NCBI RefSeq assembly: GCF_000156355.1
Contig: NZ_GG657897.1
Span: forward strand, 164,659 to 228,658
Source: Methylophaga thiooxydans DMS010
GTDB taxonomy: Bacteria > Pseudomonadota > Gammaproteobacteria > Nitrosococcales > Methylophagaceae
DNA: 64,000 nt
Direction: 5' to 3'
Both the position numbers and the translations under genes were made by a program. The notes beneath the pieces are model-generated. The model was not told the DNA's origin. It was given only the letters and a program-made list of their open reading frames with translations, and did not search any database. Numbering within the stretch: the stretch's first letter is position 1; each line of letters starts with the position of its first letter. Positions 33,926 to 46,851 of the stretch are shown one piece after another.

Positions 33926-35318
33926 CTTTTTTCTTTTTCATGGTCGTGCCTTCCGCTTTTTGCTGCGTCAGATCCTCTTGTTCCTGCTCAACGGCGCATC
34001 CCCATTGTAAGTCTTCATCTTGCACATAGCGTTTTCCCAGTTGCCATGCCACTTCAGCACGCGCCAACTCAACCCCCAAGTAAAAGGCGTGGCCCGGATC
34101 ATCTTTCACTTTTAATTGTGGGTAAAACTCAAACGGGTCGGTATCTTGCACTAAACCATCACGATTGAACATAAAAATGCCTTCTCGGGCGACTTTAATC
34201 CGATAGTTAGGATCTTTAATATTCGCCGCTAACTCAGCAATTTCATCGACCGTATCGGTAAACGGTCTTCGTTCATGTGCTATCAATAAATCAGACGTAA
34301 AATCTCGTGGCAGGCTGTTATCTTGTTTAGCAGCAAACATCATGCGTCTAGCCACATCGGCTTCACGAATCGCACGTCGTGCATGCGGGCTGACTTCTGT
34401 TGCCAACACACAGTTGATATCTAATTCTGAAATCATACCGAACAACATGGCATTGATACCGCTGGTATCAGCATCGGTCAATTCGGTTAGATTACCGACG
34501 CCCATCATAATCGGCGCATCCGGGTATTTTTTCCGCAGCGTATGGTAACGTACGACCGACTCGGTAAAACCAAAGTGAATCGGATCTAAAATGGGATCAG
34601 CTATCCATGGCTTGCCAATTTTATCCATGGCCTCCATCGCTCTTTCCAGTGAGGCGAGAGAGCCCGGCTCAGCGGGAACCAAGACTGGAACAGCATCCGT
34701 GTCTTTTGCCAGATCGATGGTTTCTTCCGTCAGACTCAGTAAATAGTCTGCGCCAGCTTGCGAAGCTCGTTGTAGATCAGGAATAGATAGTGAGTCTACA
34801 CTTACCTTGAAACCCTCTGAATGAAGGGAGTGTATTGCTTCTTCAAGGTGAGGAAACTCCTCTTGTGGCAGACAACCAATATCAATCACATCAGCGCCAT
34901 TATCACGATAATAGCTTGCTCGCTGTATCAGGCTATCTATACTTCTTTCTGGTGCATCCACAATCTCTGCAAAGATATTAACCTGATAACGGCTGAGATC
35001 CGGTTTTTTGCGTTGCTTGCCAAACTGCATCGGCAGATCTTTGATTTCTTCCGGTCCCCGTATCACCGAAATACCCAATTCTCGACTCAAGGCTTCTAAA
35101 TCACCACGGCAGCGGCCAGGCACAATAATTTGCGAGCAATCCTGATAGTCTTCCGGTTTTAGCCTTCGAGCAATCATTTTGTCGGTCATCAGGGCTGCCA
35201 CTGATAAACCCAACTTATGAACACGATACTCAAATGGTAATGGCGCCATTTCCTGCAAGACCTTGTGCACACTAGGCTCAGCCAGCTTGCCAGTCAAAAA
35301 CAGAATTTTATCCGCCAT
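33846..35318 (-). CDS. Dihydropteroate synthase-like protein (methanopterin biosynthesis)
   Basis: 490 aa. An N-terminal DUF6513-type domain (residues about 1-110, KILFLTGKLAEPSVHKVL) precedes a pterin-binding TIM barrel (about 115-420) with DNGADVIDIGCLP, FKVSVDSLSIPDL, WIADPILDPIHFG and MMGVGNLTELTD. It is found in archaea and H4MPT methylotrophs and is thought to join the pterin and aryl parts of methanopterin. The last 40 residues are odd: a MKKKK tract, then ACGTA repeated twice 14 residues apart. This stretch overlaps the DUF447 start in another frame. It is 9 nt after the flavoprotein gene. Confidence 0.9.
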   Translation of the reverse strand: MADKILFLTGKLAEPSVHKVLQEMAPLPFEYRVHKLGLSVAALMTDKMIARRLKPEDYQDCSQIIVPGRCRGDLEALSRELGISVIRGPEEIKDLPMQFGKQRKKPDLSRYQVNIFAEIVDAPERSIDSLIQRASYYRDNGADVIDIGCLPQEEFPHLEEAIHSLHSEGFKVSVDSLSIPDLQRASQAGADYLLSLTEETIDLAKDTDAVPVLVPAEPGSLASLERAMEAMDKIGKPWIADPILDPIHFGFTESVVRYHTLRKKYPDAPIMMGVGNLTELTDADTSGINAMLFGMISELDINCVLATEVSPHARRAIREADVARRMMFAAKQDNSLPRDFTSDLLIAHERRPFTDTVDEIAELAANIKDPNYRIKVAREGIFMFNRDGLVQDTDPFEFYPQLKVKDDPGHAFYLGVELARAEVAWQLGKRYVQDEDLQWGCAVEQEQEDLTQQKAEGTTMKKKKDRACGTAEQTDNKKGRACGTADKSDT

Positions 35319-35327
35319 AACAGTGTA

Positions 35328-35876
35328 TTAACCTAACTCCGCCAGTCGTGACTGCAGAGCCTCAAATAACTGATCGGCATTTTCAACCACTGTCGTTGCT
35401 TCAAAGGTTTTCAGCTTCTCAGTATGCTCTAAGTCAACCTTGCGAGGCCATAAGCGGACAATGCGATCCGGGGCTGGTGTATCCACTTCAGCTTCACTGT
35501 CACAGGCAAGTATGATGCTGGGTATACGGCACTTTCCAGCCTGAGCATACACATTGGTCACCAAGGTATCAGAGAGCCCCAAAACCATTTTAGCGACCGT
35601 ATTCGACGTCGCCGGCGCCACCACCAGAGTGTGATAATCACCACGGTAAAACAAGCCTACAGGCGGGGAACTTGCAGCTCTATCACGGTATATACGCCCT
35701 TCCGGTACCAGTGATTTAGGGTCGTCACCATACATCCTCACGACCTCTTCACCGGCTCGACTGTAGAACAAATCGACTTCATCCAGTTCACGCACGATTT
35801 CCAAACACTCTTTCAAATAGTGTCCGGAACCAGTTACGGCCCAAGCCAGACGGGGTTTTTCAGGCCTTGCTTGCAT
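35328..35876 (-). CDS. Flavoprotein of the dihydromethanopterin reductase (DmrB/AfpA) type
   Basis: 182 aa flavoprotein-family (FMN) protein. AWAVTGSGHYLKE near the N-terminus binds the phosphate of FMN. VVAPATSNTVAKMVLGLSDT is the conserved middle, and CDSEAEVDTPAPDRIVRLWP resembles the archaeoflavoprotein/DmrB branch. Such proteins reduce dihydromethanopterin to the tetrahydro form, the last step of cofactor formation. It is the first gene of the operon that continues with the DHPS-like, DUF447 and mfnB genes. The specific activity is inferred from family and context. Confidence 0.82.
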   Translation of the reverse strand: MQARPEKPRLAWAVTGSGHYLKECLEIVRELDEVDLFYSRAGEEVVRMYGDDPKSLVPEGRIYRDRAASSPPVGLFYRGDYHTLVVAPATSNTVAKMVLGLSDTLVTNVYAQAGKCRIPSIILACDSEAEVDTPAPDRIVRLWPRKVDLEHTEKLKTFEATTVVENADQLFEALQSRLAELG

Positions 35877-36018
35877 ATTGCATCTCTTACCATCAGTTAA
35901 GGTTGTAAATTTTGCCAGACTCGGCTCCTATAGTAAAAATAAGATAGTTTTTATAGGGTTTTTTACGTTAAAATCACATCTTTATTAATAAGTCTGCGTC
36001 GGATTGGAGCCATTGCGA

Positions 36019-37332
36019 ATGTCTAACGATATCCCAAAAATCGTTGTAGTTGGGGGCGGAGCGGGTGGTCTGGAACTGGTCACCAAGCTCGGCAAGAAAC
36101 TGGGTAAAAAAGGTAAAGCACAAGTCACATTGGTTGACAGCACCCATACCCATATCTGGAAACCACTGCTACACGAAGTCGCCGCCGGCACATTAGACTC
36201 GCACGAAGATGAAATTGAATACCTAAGTCAGGCAAACTGTAGTGGCTTTCGTTTTCGATTGGGCCGTATGGATGGCTTAGATCGCGAAAACAAACAGATT
36301 TCTGTGGCACCGACTATCAATCAGGAAGGGCTTGAAATTATTCCTCGTCGTAAATTCGACTATGATTATCTGATCATCTCAGTTGGCAGTATCAGTCATG
36401 ATTTCGGCATCAAAGGTGTCCGTGATCATTGTTTATTCCTCGATACCACGAAACAGGCTGAAACCTTCCAAAACAAACTACTTCAGGCTTATCTTCGTGC
36501 TCACACTCAAGGTAAACCACTGGATGAAGGTCAGCTTAATATCGCTATTGTTGGCGCCGGCGCGACTGGTATTGAGTTGAGTGCGCAACTTCACGAAGTC
36601 TCACACCTGTTAACAGCGTATGGTTTGGATGAAGTTAAGCCTCAAGACGTCAAAATCAGCATTATCGAAGCGGCTAATCGCGTTTTACCCGGTCTACCAG
36701 AAAACCTGTCTGCAGCGACAGAAGATGAACTACGTAAGTTGGGTGTCGATGTCATGACCAACGAACGTGTGGTAGAAGTGACCGATGCAGAGATAAAAAC
36801 AGAAAGCGGAAAAACTATTCCAGCTGCTATTAAAGTCTGGGCAGCGGGTATCAAAGCACCTGAATTTTTAAAAGATATTGATGGACTAGAAACTAACTGG
36901 ATGAATCAGTTAGTTGTTCGTCAAACGCTACAATCGACACTCGATGACAATATCTACGCCATTGGCGACTGTTGCGCATGTAAATGGCAGGGTCACGACG
37001 AAAACGTGCCACCACGCGCTCAAGCGGCACATCAAATGGCATCATTAGTTTATAAATCCATTATCAACCGAATGAATGACAAAGAGGTGCCTGAATACGA
37101 GTATCACGATTATGGCTCTCTGGTGTCTTTAGGCCGCTACAGCACCGTTGGTAACCTGATGGGTAATCTAAGTCGTGGAAGTATGATGATAGAGGGCTTT
37201 ATGGCCCGTCTGATGTATCTTTCTCTATACAAAATGCATCAAGTCGCCTTATTCGGCCCATTCCGTGTAGTCATGCTGTCGTTGTCTCACCTGTTCAGAC
37301 GCAGTGTTCATCCTAAGATCAAGCTGCATTAA
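36019..37332 (+). CDS. ndh: Type II NADH:quinone oxidoreductase
   Basis: 437 aa. It oxidises NADH and reduces quinone without proton pumping. FAD motif VVVGGGAGGLELVTKLG at the N-terminus, NADH motif IAIVGAGATGIELSAQL near 175, and IYAIGDCCACK for FAD near 315. The C-terminal part has amphipathic helices for membrane attachment. ATG 36019 is used; an in-frame TTG at 36004 has no ribosome site. NADH from formaldehyde and formate oxidation would enter respiration here. It ends before a strong terminator. Confidence 0.96.
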   Translation: MSNDIPKIVVVGGGAGGLELVTKLGKKLGKKGKAQVTLVDSTHTHIWKPLLHEVAAGTLDSHEDEIEYLSQANCSGFRFRLGRMDGLDRENKQISVAPTINQEGLEIIPRRKFDYDYLIISVGSISHDFGIKGVRDHCLFLDTTKQAETFQNKLLQAYLRAHTQGKPLDEGQLNIAIVGAGATGIELSAQLHEVSHLLTAYGLDEVKPQDVKISIIEAANRVLPGLPENLSAATEDELRKLGVDVMTNERVVEVTDAEIKTESGKTIPAAIKVWAAGIKAPEFLKDIDGLETNWMNQLVVRQTLQSTLDDNIYAIGDCCACKWQGHDENVPPRAQAAHQMASLVYKSIINRMNDKEVPEYEYHDYGSLVSLGRYSTVGNLMGNLSRGSMMIEGFMARLMYLSLYKMHQVALFGPFRVVMLSLSHLFRRSVHPKIKLH

Positions 37333-37358
37333 TTTCTGCTTAGGTAATATTGCTTAAA

Positions 37359-37385
37359 AAAAAGGCCCTGTCATGGGCCTTTTTT
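37359..37385. terminator. Bidirectional terminator between ndh and cytochrome b561
   Basis: AAAAAGGCCC-TGTCAT-GGGCCTTTTT gives a near-perfect stem with A-run before and T-run after. It lies between two convergent genes. Confidence 0.93.
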
Positions 37386-37391
37386 GTAGTG

Positions 37392-37958
37392 CTATTTATC
37401 GCGTTTGAATAACGACATTCGCTGACTAATCTCATTTCCAGCCAGACGATGTTTCAGCGCTGCGGCGATATGCAGCAATAACAAAGCAATCAGGGTAAAC
37501 GCCAGGAATGCATGAATCGCTGAGAACGACTCTCGCATTGCCACATCAGCCTCAGCGAGTCTGGGCACCACGATGCCCCAGAACTTGGTGTCATACTCAC
37601 TAAACATTGATTGCATGTAACCCGTAACAGGCATTGCGACCATTAAGCCGTATAACAGGCCATGAACGGCTGCTGACACGCGCCTCTGCCACGTTCTCAC
37701 TGAGTCGGGCAGTGGGGGAGCCTTATGAGTCAAACGCCAGCCCACGCGCAACAGAATCAGTATTGCTACAGTCATTCCCAGTGATTTATGCAATAAAAAC
37801 CAGAATGCACGAACACTTTCTTCGCCAGGGGGTAACTCAGACTCTTTGGGTAACTGCACCATAAACAGCCCGATCGCTATCATGCACAGAATGATTGCAG
37901 CGATTAACCAGTGCAGCAAAATTTGTACGCGATCATAACGGGCAACGGCCACGGACAT
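37392..37958 (-). CDS. Cytochrome b561 (CybB-type)
   Basis: 188 aa with four transmembrane helices. Bacterial cytochrome b561 family, a di-heme quinol-linked membrane protein. Heme-binding histidines are expected in HWLIAAIILC (first helix), HKSLGMTVAILILL (second), AVHGLLYGLM (third) and IHAFLAFTLIALLLLHI (fourth). In E. coli CybB oxidises ubiquinol with superoxide. It is convergent with ndh and follows the gyrB terminator. Confidence 0.93.
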   Translation of the reverse strand: MSVAVARYDRVQILLHWLIAAIILCMIAIGLFMVQLPKESELPPGEESVRAFWFLLHKSLGMTVAILILLRVGWRLTHKAPPLPDSVRTWQRRVSAAVHGLLYGLMVAMPVTGYMQSMFSEYDTKFWGIVVPRLAEADVAMRESFSAIHAFLAFTLIALLLLHIAAALKHRLAGNEISQRMSLFKRDK

Positions 37959-37983
37959 AATAATTCCTTATTCCAAGACATAA

Positions 37984-38017
37984 AAAAGTCATACAACCAA
38001 TCGGCTGTATGACTTTT
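37984..38017 (-). terminator. Terminator after gyrB
   Basis: AAAAGTCATACA (37984-37995) pairs perfectly with TGTATGACTTTT (38006-38017), 12 bp, loop 10 nt, with T-run after it on the minus strand (37982-37987). Ends gyrB 24 nt beyond its stop. Confidence 0.9.
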
Positions 38018-38040
38018 AGTGTTCAAAAAGATTCCAGTCG

Positions 38041-41611
<3,571 letters not shown>

Positions 41612-41704
41612 AAAGATTCAATGTTGTTTTAGATAAGACAAAGAAAAACCAACCCGATCGAGATAATCAAGGTTGGTAACAAAGCACTGTTATTAGCTGT
41701 TTAA

Positions 41705-41869
41705 TCACAGCTCAATCATTTCAAAGTCTTCTTTACCCACACCACACTCGGGACACTCCCAATCATCAGGAATATCATCCCATGCGGTGCCTGGTTCAAT
41801 TCCTTCTTCTGGAAGACCTTTTGCTTCGTCATAAATAAAGCCACAGACAATGCATTGCCACTTTTTCAT
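41705..41869 (-). CDS. rubA: Rubredoxin
   Basis: 54 aa iron protein. [18 protein letters not shown] gives the first Cys pair (C6/C9), and [19 protein letters not shown] the second (C39/C42). WDDIPDDW is the family-standard linker. A single-iron electron carrier, perhaps for an alkane or aldehyde system or for oxidative-stress defence. An AGGAG lies 10 nt upstream of the ATG. It lies between recF and oxyR, a place where dnaN would be expected in many relatives. The next gene to the right, oxyR, is divergent. Confidence 0.95.
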   Translation of the reverse strand: MKKWQCIVCGFIYDEAKGLPEEGIEPGTAWDDIPDDWECPECGVGKEDFEMIEL

Positions 41870-42084
41870 AAAACCGTTCTCCTAAAACTAAACCGTAAAA
41901 CTGAGTATGCTGATTCTAACAAATCTATGAATTCTGCGTGTGTGTGACTTGAAAACTTCTTGACAGTTCAACAGTCATACCCATCAATGAGCGAAGATGA
42001 TAAGGTCTTTTCGTACAATATGCTGAACTTATGATACTTTTACCATACTAATCAATAGCTAATTATTAAACGGAAAATCCGATT

Positions 42085-43011
42085 ATGCGGTTACCCACAT
42101 TACGTCAATTACAGTATCTGACCAGTGTTGTTGAAGAAAAACATTTTGGTCATGCTGCTGAAAAGTGTTTTGTTACTCAATCAACGCTGAGTGCAGGTAT
42201 ACAGGATCTCGAACAACTTCTTGAGGTCTCTCTTCTTGAGCGAACAAATCGTAAGGTTCTACCAACCCCTATCGGAGAAGAAATCGCCAGTCGTGCGCAG
42301 CAAATATTATCCCTCAGCGAAGATTTAGTTGATTTAGCACAATCGGAGAAAAACCCCTTATCGGGTCGAATTCAAATAGGTGTTATTCCAACCATCAGTC
42401 CATTTTTGTTACCAAAAGTGTTGCCGTCGGTACGAAAACAGTTACCCAATCTTGAGATAGTTTTGATTGAGGATCAATCTGAACGTCTATTGGATCGGTT
42501 GGAGGCGGGCAGCATAGATGTGGCTGTGCTCGCATTTCCTTTCAACACGCGAGGGCTGACTCACCGCGTATTTGCCAAAGAGCCATTTTGGATCGCAATG
42601 CCAAAAAGTCACAAGCTGGCTAAAGCGAAAAAATTAAAAGCCGCTGATTTACCCACCAATGAGCTTCTTTTACTCGCTGAAGGTCATTGCATGCGCGAAC
42701 ATGCCCTGAGTGCCTGTCAGCTACCCGCGTCCGCACAACGTAAAAGCGTACAAGCAACGAGCCTCTACACATTGATTGAAATGGTTGCCAGCGGCTTAGG
42801 CATTACCCTGATACCCGATATGGCGATTAACTCAGACATGGTGAGCCATTCAGATATTAGCTTGGTGCCACTAGAAAACAATAATAATCAGGCCGTGCGT
42901 GAAATTGGCCTTGTCTGGCGTCCGAGCTTTCGTAGAACAGCAACCCTAGAGCAACTTGCCAAGACCTTTTCTGATGCCCTAGCAGATACCGATTATTCGC
43001 TGCGCGCATAG
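42085..43011 (+). CDS. oxyR: Hydrogen peroxide sensor OxyR
   Basis: 308 aa LysR regulator. DNA-binding helix HFGHAAEKCFVTQSTLSAGI near the N-terminus. The redox pair is Cys202 and Cys211 in EGHCMREHALSAC, the same 9-residue spacing as C199/C208 in E. coli OxyR, so it should switch by disulfide. Divergent from the rubredoxin gene across 215 bp, which could be an OxyR target. Its end overlaps the convergent SCO-like gene by 19 bp. Confidence 0.94.
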   Translation: MRLPTLRQLQYLTSVVEEKHFGHAAEKCFVTQSTLSAGIQDLEQLLEVSLLERTNRKVLPTPIGEEIASRAQQILSLSEDLVDLAQSEKNPLSGRIQIGVIPTISPFLLPKVLPSVRKQLPNLEIVLIEDQSERLLDRLEAGSIDVAVLAFPFNTRGLTHRVFAKEPFWIAMPKSHKLAKAKKLKAADLPTNELLLLAEGHCMREHALSACQLPASAQRKSVQATSLYTLIEMVASGLGITLIPDMAINSDMVSHSDISLVPLENNNNQAVREIGLVWRPSFRRTATLEQLAKTFSDALADTDYSLRA

Positions 43012-43625
43012 AAGTCCCTGAGCGCAAAAAACTGCTGCTGAAGGGTAAATGACGTAAACGGCGGTTTAAAACGCGCATAGACGCGCCCCTTGGGATCGAC
43101 CAGAAAAATATCGTGCTGCTGCTCGATTTGGTAACCCTGTTTGAACTGGGTACGCAAAAACAGAAACCCAAACGCCTTCATCACCGTATCTAGAATCTGC
43201 TTATCTCCCGTATATAAGGGCAGGGCAGGCTTAACTTGCTCTGTTTCATAAATAGACTGTTGATCATCGTAGTTTATCAATAAGAACTGAATATCAGCGG
43301 CGGCAAAAAACTGACTCAAATTATTTAGTACCGCCAAAACCGCTCCACATTCAGGCTGACAATGTGGATGCGTAAAATAAACAAATGACCAGCGTTGCTT
43401 AAATGACTGATTAGTAAGTACTTGCTTTCCTTTAGAGTTCAATAAAAACTGAGGAAGCTGCCGCGCAGGAGAAACCAAATGGGGTTTTAATGCGACGGGA
43501 ATATCACGTGTTTCGGGTTGTGTTATTTGGAGTCTGGAAACCCAAAGCAACAGCATTATCACGATGACAAGAAGATATAACAGTAAAAAACCCTTAGAAT
43601 TAACTTTTTTCGACGGCTTAAACAT
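42993..43625 (-). CDS. SCO1/SenC-family copper/redox protein
   Basis: About 210 aa with one N-terminal membrane helix (FLLLYLLVIVIMLLLW, residues 13-28) and a periplasmic thioredoxin-like fold. The copper site is C89-x3-C93 (HCQPEC) plus His171 in QQHDIFLVDPKG, as in SCO proteins that help build the CuA centre of cytochrome oxidase. Start ATG 43625 is preferred over a TTG at 43649, which lies closer to the divergent murJ. No oxidase genes lie nearby. A thiol-oxidoreductase role is the alternative. Confidence 0.84.
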   Translation of the reverse strand: MFKPSKKVNSKGFLLLYLLVIVIMLLLWVSRLQITQPETRDIPVALKPHLVSPARQLPQFLLNSKGKQVLTNQSFKQRWSFVYFTHPHCQPECGAVLAVLNNLSQFFAAADIQFLLINYDDQQSIYETEQVKPALPLYTGDKQILDTVMKAFGFLFLRTQFKQGYQIEQQHDIFLVDPKGRVYARFKPPFTSFTLQQQFFALRDFYARSE

Positions 43626-43678
43626 AAGATTTTCCGTGTGACTGGCCAACCGATAATTCTGAACACGTAGAGTGATGC

Positions 43679-45220
43679 ATGAGCGAAAAGCTGTTTAAGT
43701 CTACCGCAGTTGTCAGTGTGATGACCTTTATCTCACGTATTCTTGGTTTTGTACGCGATATTGTAATTGCCCGTATGTTTGGCGCAGGCCTCGGGGCTGA
43801 CGTGTTTTTTGTCGCCTTTAAAATCCCAAACTTTTTACGTCGCTTGTTTGCCGAAGGGGCGTTCTCCCAAGCCTTTATTCCTGTCTTAGCCGAGTTTCGG
43901 GAAAAGGGCGATGAACCACTCCGGGAGTTGATTGCTAGGACCAGTGGCACGTTAGCGGCCATTTTGATGCTAATAACCGCCATTGGCATGCTGGCAGCCC
44001 CCGTATTGATCATGGTCTTTGCTCCAGGGTTTATTGCTGATCCCTATAAACTCGACTTAGCTGGTCAATTATTGACGATCACCTTTCCCTATATCCTGTT
44101 TATTTCTTTAACTGCACTGGCAGGGTCGATTCTCAATAGTTTTGGTAAGTTTGCAGTACCGGCCTTTACCCCGGTGTTCCTAAATTTGTCATTGATTGGT
44201 AGTGCAATTTGGCTGGCTCCCAACATGGATGAACCTGTTAAAGCATTGGCGTGGGGGGTGTTTATCGGTGGTGTCGTGCAGCTAGTGTTTCAACTACCGT
44301 TTTTGCTTGGCATCAATAAACTTCCCAGACCACGATGGGGTTGGCGCAGTGACGGTGTTAAAAAAATCATCAAATTAATGATTCCTGCCATGTTTGGTGT
44401 GTCGGTGGCGCAAATCAATTTACTGCTGGATACGTTATTAGCTTCTTTTTTGGTTACTGGCAGTATCTCATGGCTATATTACTCAGACCGTTTAGTAGAG
44501 TTTCCATTGGGTGTGTTTGGCATCGCACTGGCCACAGTCATTCTGCCTAGTTTGTCGCAAAAACATGCGTCAAAGTCCGCCGATGCGTTTTCTGACACCA
44601 TCGACTGGGCATTAAAGTGGGTTTTTTTATTAGGGACACCTGCAGCAATCGGCCTGATTGTGTTGGCAGAGCCATTGTTAATCACTTTATTTCAATATGG
44701 TGAATTCACCAGCAGTGATGCACACAAAGCCTCACTGAGTCTGATGGCATATGGTCTGGGCTTATTACCGTTTATTTTCATCAAAGTCTTGGCACCAGGC
44801 TATTTTGCGCGGCAGGATACCAAGACGCCGGTCAAAATTGGCATCATTGCTATGGTCAGCAATATGGTTCTGAATATTATTTTGATGATCTACCTTGCAC
44901 ATGTCGGCCTTGCATTAGCCACCGCCTTGTCCGCTGCACTCAATGCTGGATTGCTTTATATCGGATTGAGAAAACGCAATGTCTATACACCTAATCCGGG
45001 TTGGGCTTTATTTAGTCTGAAACTGTTGATTTCAAATGCCGGTTTGTTAAGCGTTCTGCTGATCCTGATGCCGACCGCTGAGATCTGGACTAACTGGAAT
45101 GTGTGGCAGCGTTGTGCGGAACTAGCAGGGTTAATCTTCGGCTCCGCAGCGGTCTATTTTGTATTGCTGGCTTTATTCGGTATCAGAATCAATACCTTGA
45201 TTCGTCCATTGAGCAGATAA
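43679..45220 (+). CDS. murJ: Lipid II flippase MurJ
   Basis: 513 aa with about 14 membrane helices, MOP superfamily. The N-terminal TFISRILGFVRDIVIARMFG (conserved arginines of the substrate cavity), LFAEGAFSQAFIP and the FKVLAPGYFARQDTKTPVK-type loop match MurJ (MviN). It moves lipid II across the inner membrane for peptidoglycan synthesis. Divergent from the SCO gene. In other gammaproteobacteria murJ often precedes ribF/ileS; here it is followed by ompW on the opposite strand. Confidence 0.96.
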   Translation: MSEKLFKSTAVVSVMTFISRILGFVRDIVIARMFGAGLGADVFFVAFKIPNFLRRLFAEGAFSQAFIPVLAEFREKGDEPLRELIARTSGTLAAILMLITAIGMLAAPVLIMVFAPGFIADPYKLDLAGQLLTITFPYILFISLTALAGSILNSFGKFAVPAFTPVFLNLSLIGSAIWLAPNMDEPVKALAWGVFIGGVVQLVFQLPFLLGINKLPRPRWGWRSDGVKKIIKLMIPAMFGVSVAQINLLLDTLLASFLVTGSISWLYYSDRLVEFPLGVFGIALATVILPSLSQKHASKSADAFSDTIDWALKWVFLLGTPAAIGLIVLAEPLLITLFQYGEFTSSDAHKASLSLMAYGLGLLPFIFIKVLAPGYFARQDTKTPVKIGIIAMVSNMVLNIILMIYLAHVGLALATALSAALNAGLLYIGLRKRNVYTPNPGWALFSLKLLISNAGLLSVLLILMPTAEIWTNWNVWQRCAELAGLIFGSAAVYFVLLALFGIRINTLIRPLSR

Positions 45221-45243
45221 AAAAAGACCCTCCGAAGAGGGTC
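45221..45243 (-). terminator. Intrinsic terminator of ompW
   Basis: GACCCTC and GAGGGTC form a 7-bp stem with a 4-nt loop; on the minus strand it is followed by a T-run (complement of the A-run 45219-45225). It ends ompW and may hinder readthrough from murJ. Confidence 0.85.
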
Positions 45244-45269
45244 AAACACGACGAGGACAAAATGTGGGG

Positions 45270-45989
45270 CTAAAAACGACGACCGATACCCACTCCCCAA
45301 ACGAATGGATCGATGTCCGTATTGATTTTGAGACGAGCGGCAGCGGTGCCATCAAAATGCGCTTCGGTATCAATGTCGATATATTTGACATCAAAGTTTA
45401 CAAACCAGTCTTGGTTTAAGGCGACATCAACACCGGCCTGAACTGCCAAGCCCCATGAGCTATCCAACTTGATATCATCACCCTGTGCTGCAACCAATGA
45501 GCTACTGGGCACTTTTTCATCGAAAAAGTAAGTGTAGTTAATACCCGCACCTAGGTAGGGGCGTACATCACCGTCAGGTCTGAAGTGATACTGAAGCAAT
45601 AAGGTCGGTGGTAAAACCTTCGACTCGATCACTTGGCTAGAGCCGTTCATACCCAGACCTCTAGCAGTTATCTCAGCGCCTTTGTGAACAGCGACATTGT
45701 GTTCTGAAAAACCCAGAATCAATTCAACACCCCAATTTCGGGTGATCATATAGGTGATATCCAGCTCGGGAACCGTGTCATTATCGACCTTCACACCTTC
45801 ACCAATGCTAGTGTAAGCGCCGGGGGAGAGCGCATCAGTGTATAGACGGCCACTATCATCATTTGGCGCCACGGTAATCACACGACCACGAACCAGCCAA
45901 TCACCCGCTTCATAAGCAAACACAGGAGCGGTAACCGCTGATAAGCCTATTGCAGCAAGTAGGATAGTAGCGAGTTTTGTTGTTTTCAC
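45270..45989 (-). CDS. ompW: OmpW-family outer membrane protein
   Basis: 239 aa. Signal peptide cut after APVFA, mature YEAGDWLVRGRVITVAP start, alternating beta strands, and the C-terminal Phe (GVGIGRRF) typical of outer membrane barrels. OmpW is an 8-stranded barrel for hydrophobic compounds. The start is GTG 45989 with GGAGGAA 7 nt upstream; the frame extends to 46064 without support. An FNR-type box lies about 75 bp upstream, and fnr itself is the next gene, so oxygen-dependent control is likely, as known for E. coli ompW. Confidence 0.95.
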   Translation of the reverse strand: MKTTKLATILLAAIGLSAVTAPVFAYEAGDWLVRGRVITVAPNDDSGRLYTDALSPGAYTSIGEGVKVDNDTVPELDITYMITRNWGVELILGFSEHNVAVHKGAEITARGLGMNGSSQVIESKVLPPTLLLQYHFRPDGDVRPYLGAGINYTYFFDEKVPSSSLVAAQGDDIKLDSSWGLAVQAGVDVALNQDWFVNFDVKYIDIDTEAHFDGTAAARLKINTDIDPFVWGVGIGRRF

Positions 45990-46063
45990 GTTTTCATTCC
46001 TCCACGGACATAGCTTTTCCATCAATCTGGATAATATTGTCGTGGAGACGCATTCTGGCCGCA

Positions 46064-46077
46064 TTGACCTAGATCAA
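46064..46077. promoter_or_regulatory. FNR/Anr binding site upstream of ompW
   Basis: TTGACCTAGATCAA matches the FNR consensus TTGAT-N4-ATCAA in 9 of 10 specified bases. It lies between ompW and fnr. Its centre is about 41-46 bp ahead of the start predicted from an AATATT/TATTAT -10 at 46031-46038 on the minus strand, a position suited to activation of ompW. Confidence 0.75.
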
Positions 46078-46101
46078 TAATCGTTACGCTAAAGTGAAAA
46101 C

Positions 46102-46851
46102 TTAGCCACAGAGTTGTTTGAGCCGCTCAGCATCACGCAGAGAAATCGCTTTATTCTTGGTATAAATCAAACCATCATCCTGAAAGCGGGTAAATAAACG
46201 ACTTATCGTCTCTACTGCCAGCCCCAGGTGGTTGGCAATATCACCACGAGACATGGTCAGCTGAAAGTCTGCGGCGGAAAAACCACGGTCTTGAAAACGC
46301 TTGGAAATAGACAATAAAAATGTGGCTAGTTTTTCTTCTGCCGTTTTTTTACCTAACAAAAACATCAGGCTTTTATCACCCGAAAGCTCTCTGCTCAAAC
46401 GTGACATTAATTGAATTTGCAGTTGCGGCATAGTGGCGCTGAATTCTTGCAGCTTTTCAAAAGGCAGCTCGCAAACGGTACTGCTCTCCAGGGATTTGGC
46501 TGTGGATTTATAGGCTTTTGCATAAATCGCATCCATGCCAATAAACTCACCCGGAAAGTAAAATCCGGTGACATGTTCGCGGCCATCAACAGCCTGCACG
46601 GTGGTTTTAAACGAGCCTGAGCGCACAACAAAGATAGAATGGAATGATGTGTCGGTATTAAACAGAGCGTGGCCACGCGGAAAACTTTGACTGCGTTGGA
46701 TGATTTCATCCAGTTCCGCAAGATCATTTCTATGTAACCCTAATGGCAGGCAGAGCCTGTATAGAGCACAGTCTTGGCAGGCAATATTGTGGTCATGTTC
46801 AACTTTGGCGAGGTCATTGAATAACGGTGTAACGTTGCTCGACTGGGCCAT
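46102..46851 (-). CDS. fnr: FNR/Anr oxygen-sensing transcription regulator
   Basis: 249 aa Crp-Fnr protein. N-terminal cysteines C25, C28 and C34 ([11 protein letters not shown]) plus C127 are the [4Fe-4S] ligands. The cAMP-like domain covers about 45-150. The C-terminal helix-turn-helix has [19 protein letters not shown], with the Glu-Ser-Arg contact set of FNR sites. It would be active under low oxygen. Its gene sits between ompW and the divergent his operon. Confidence 0.95.
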   Translation of the reverse strand: MAQSSNVTPLFNDLAKVEHDHNIACQDCALYRLCLPLGLHRNDLAELDEIIQRSQSFPRGHALFNTDTSFHSIFVVRSGSFKTTVQAVDGREHVTGFYFPGEFIGMDAIYAKAYKSTAKSLESSTVCELPFEKLQEFSATMPQLQIQLMSRLSRELSGDKSLMFLLGKKTAEEKLATFLLSISKRFQDRGFSAADFQLTMSRGDIANHLGLAVETISRLFTRFQDDGLIYTKNKAISLRDAERLKQLCG

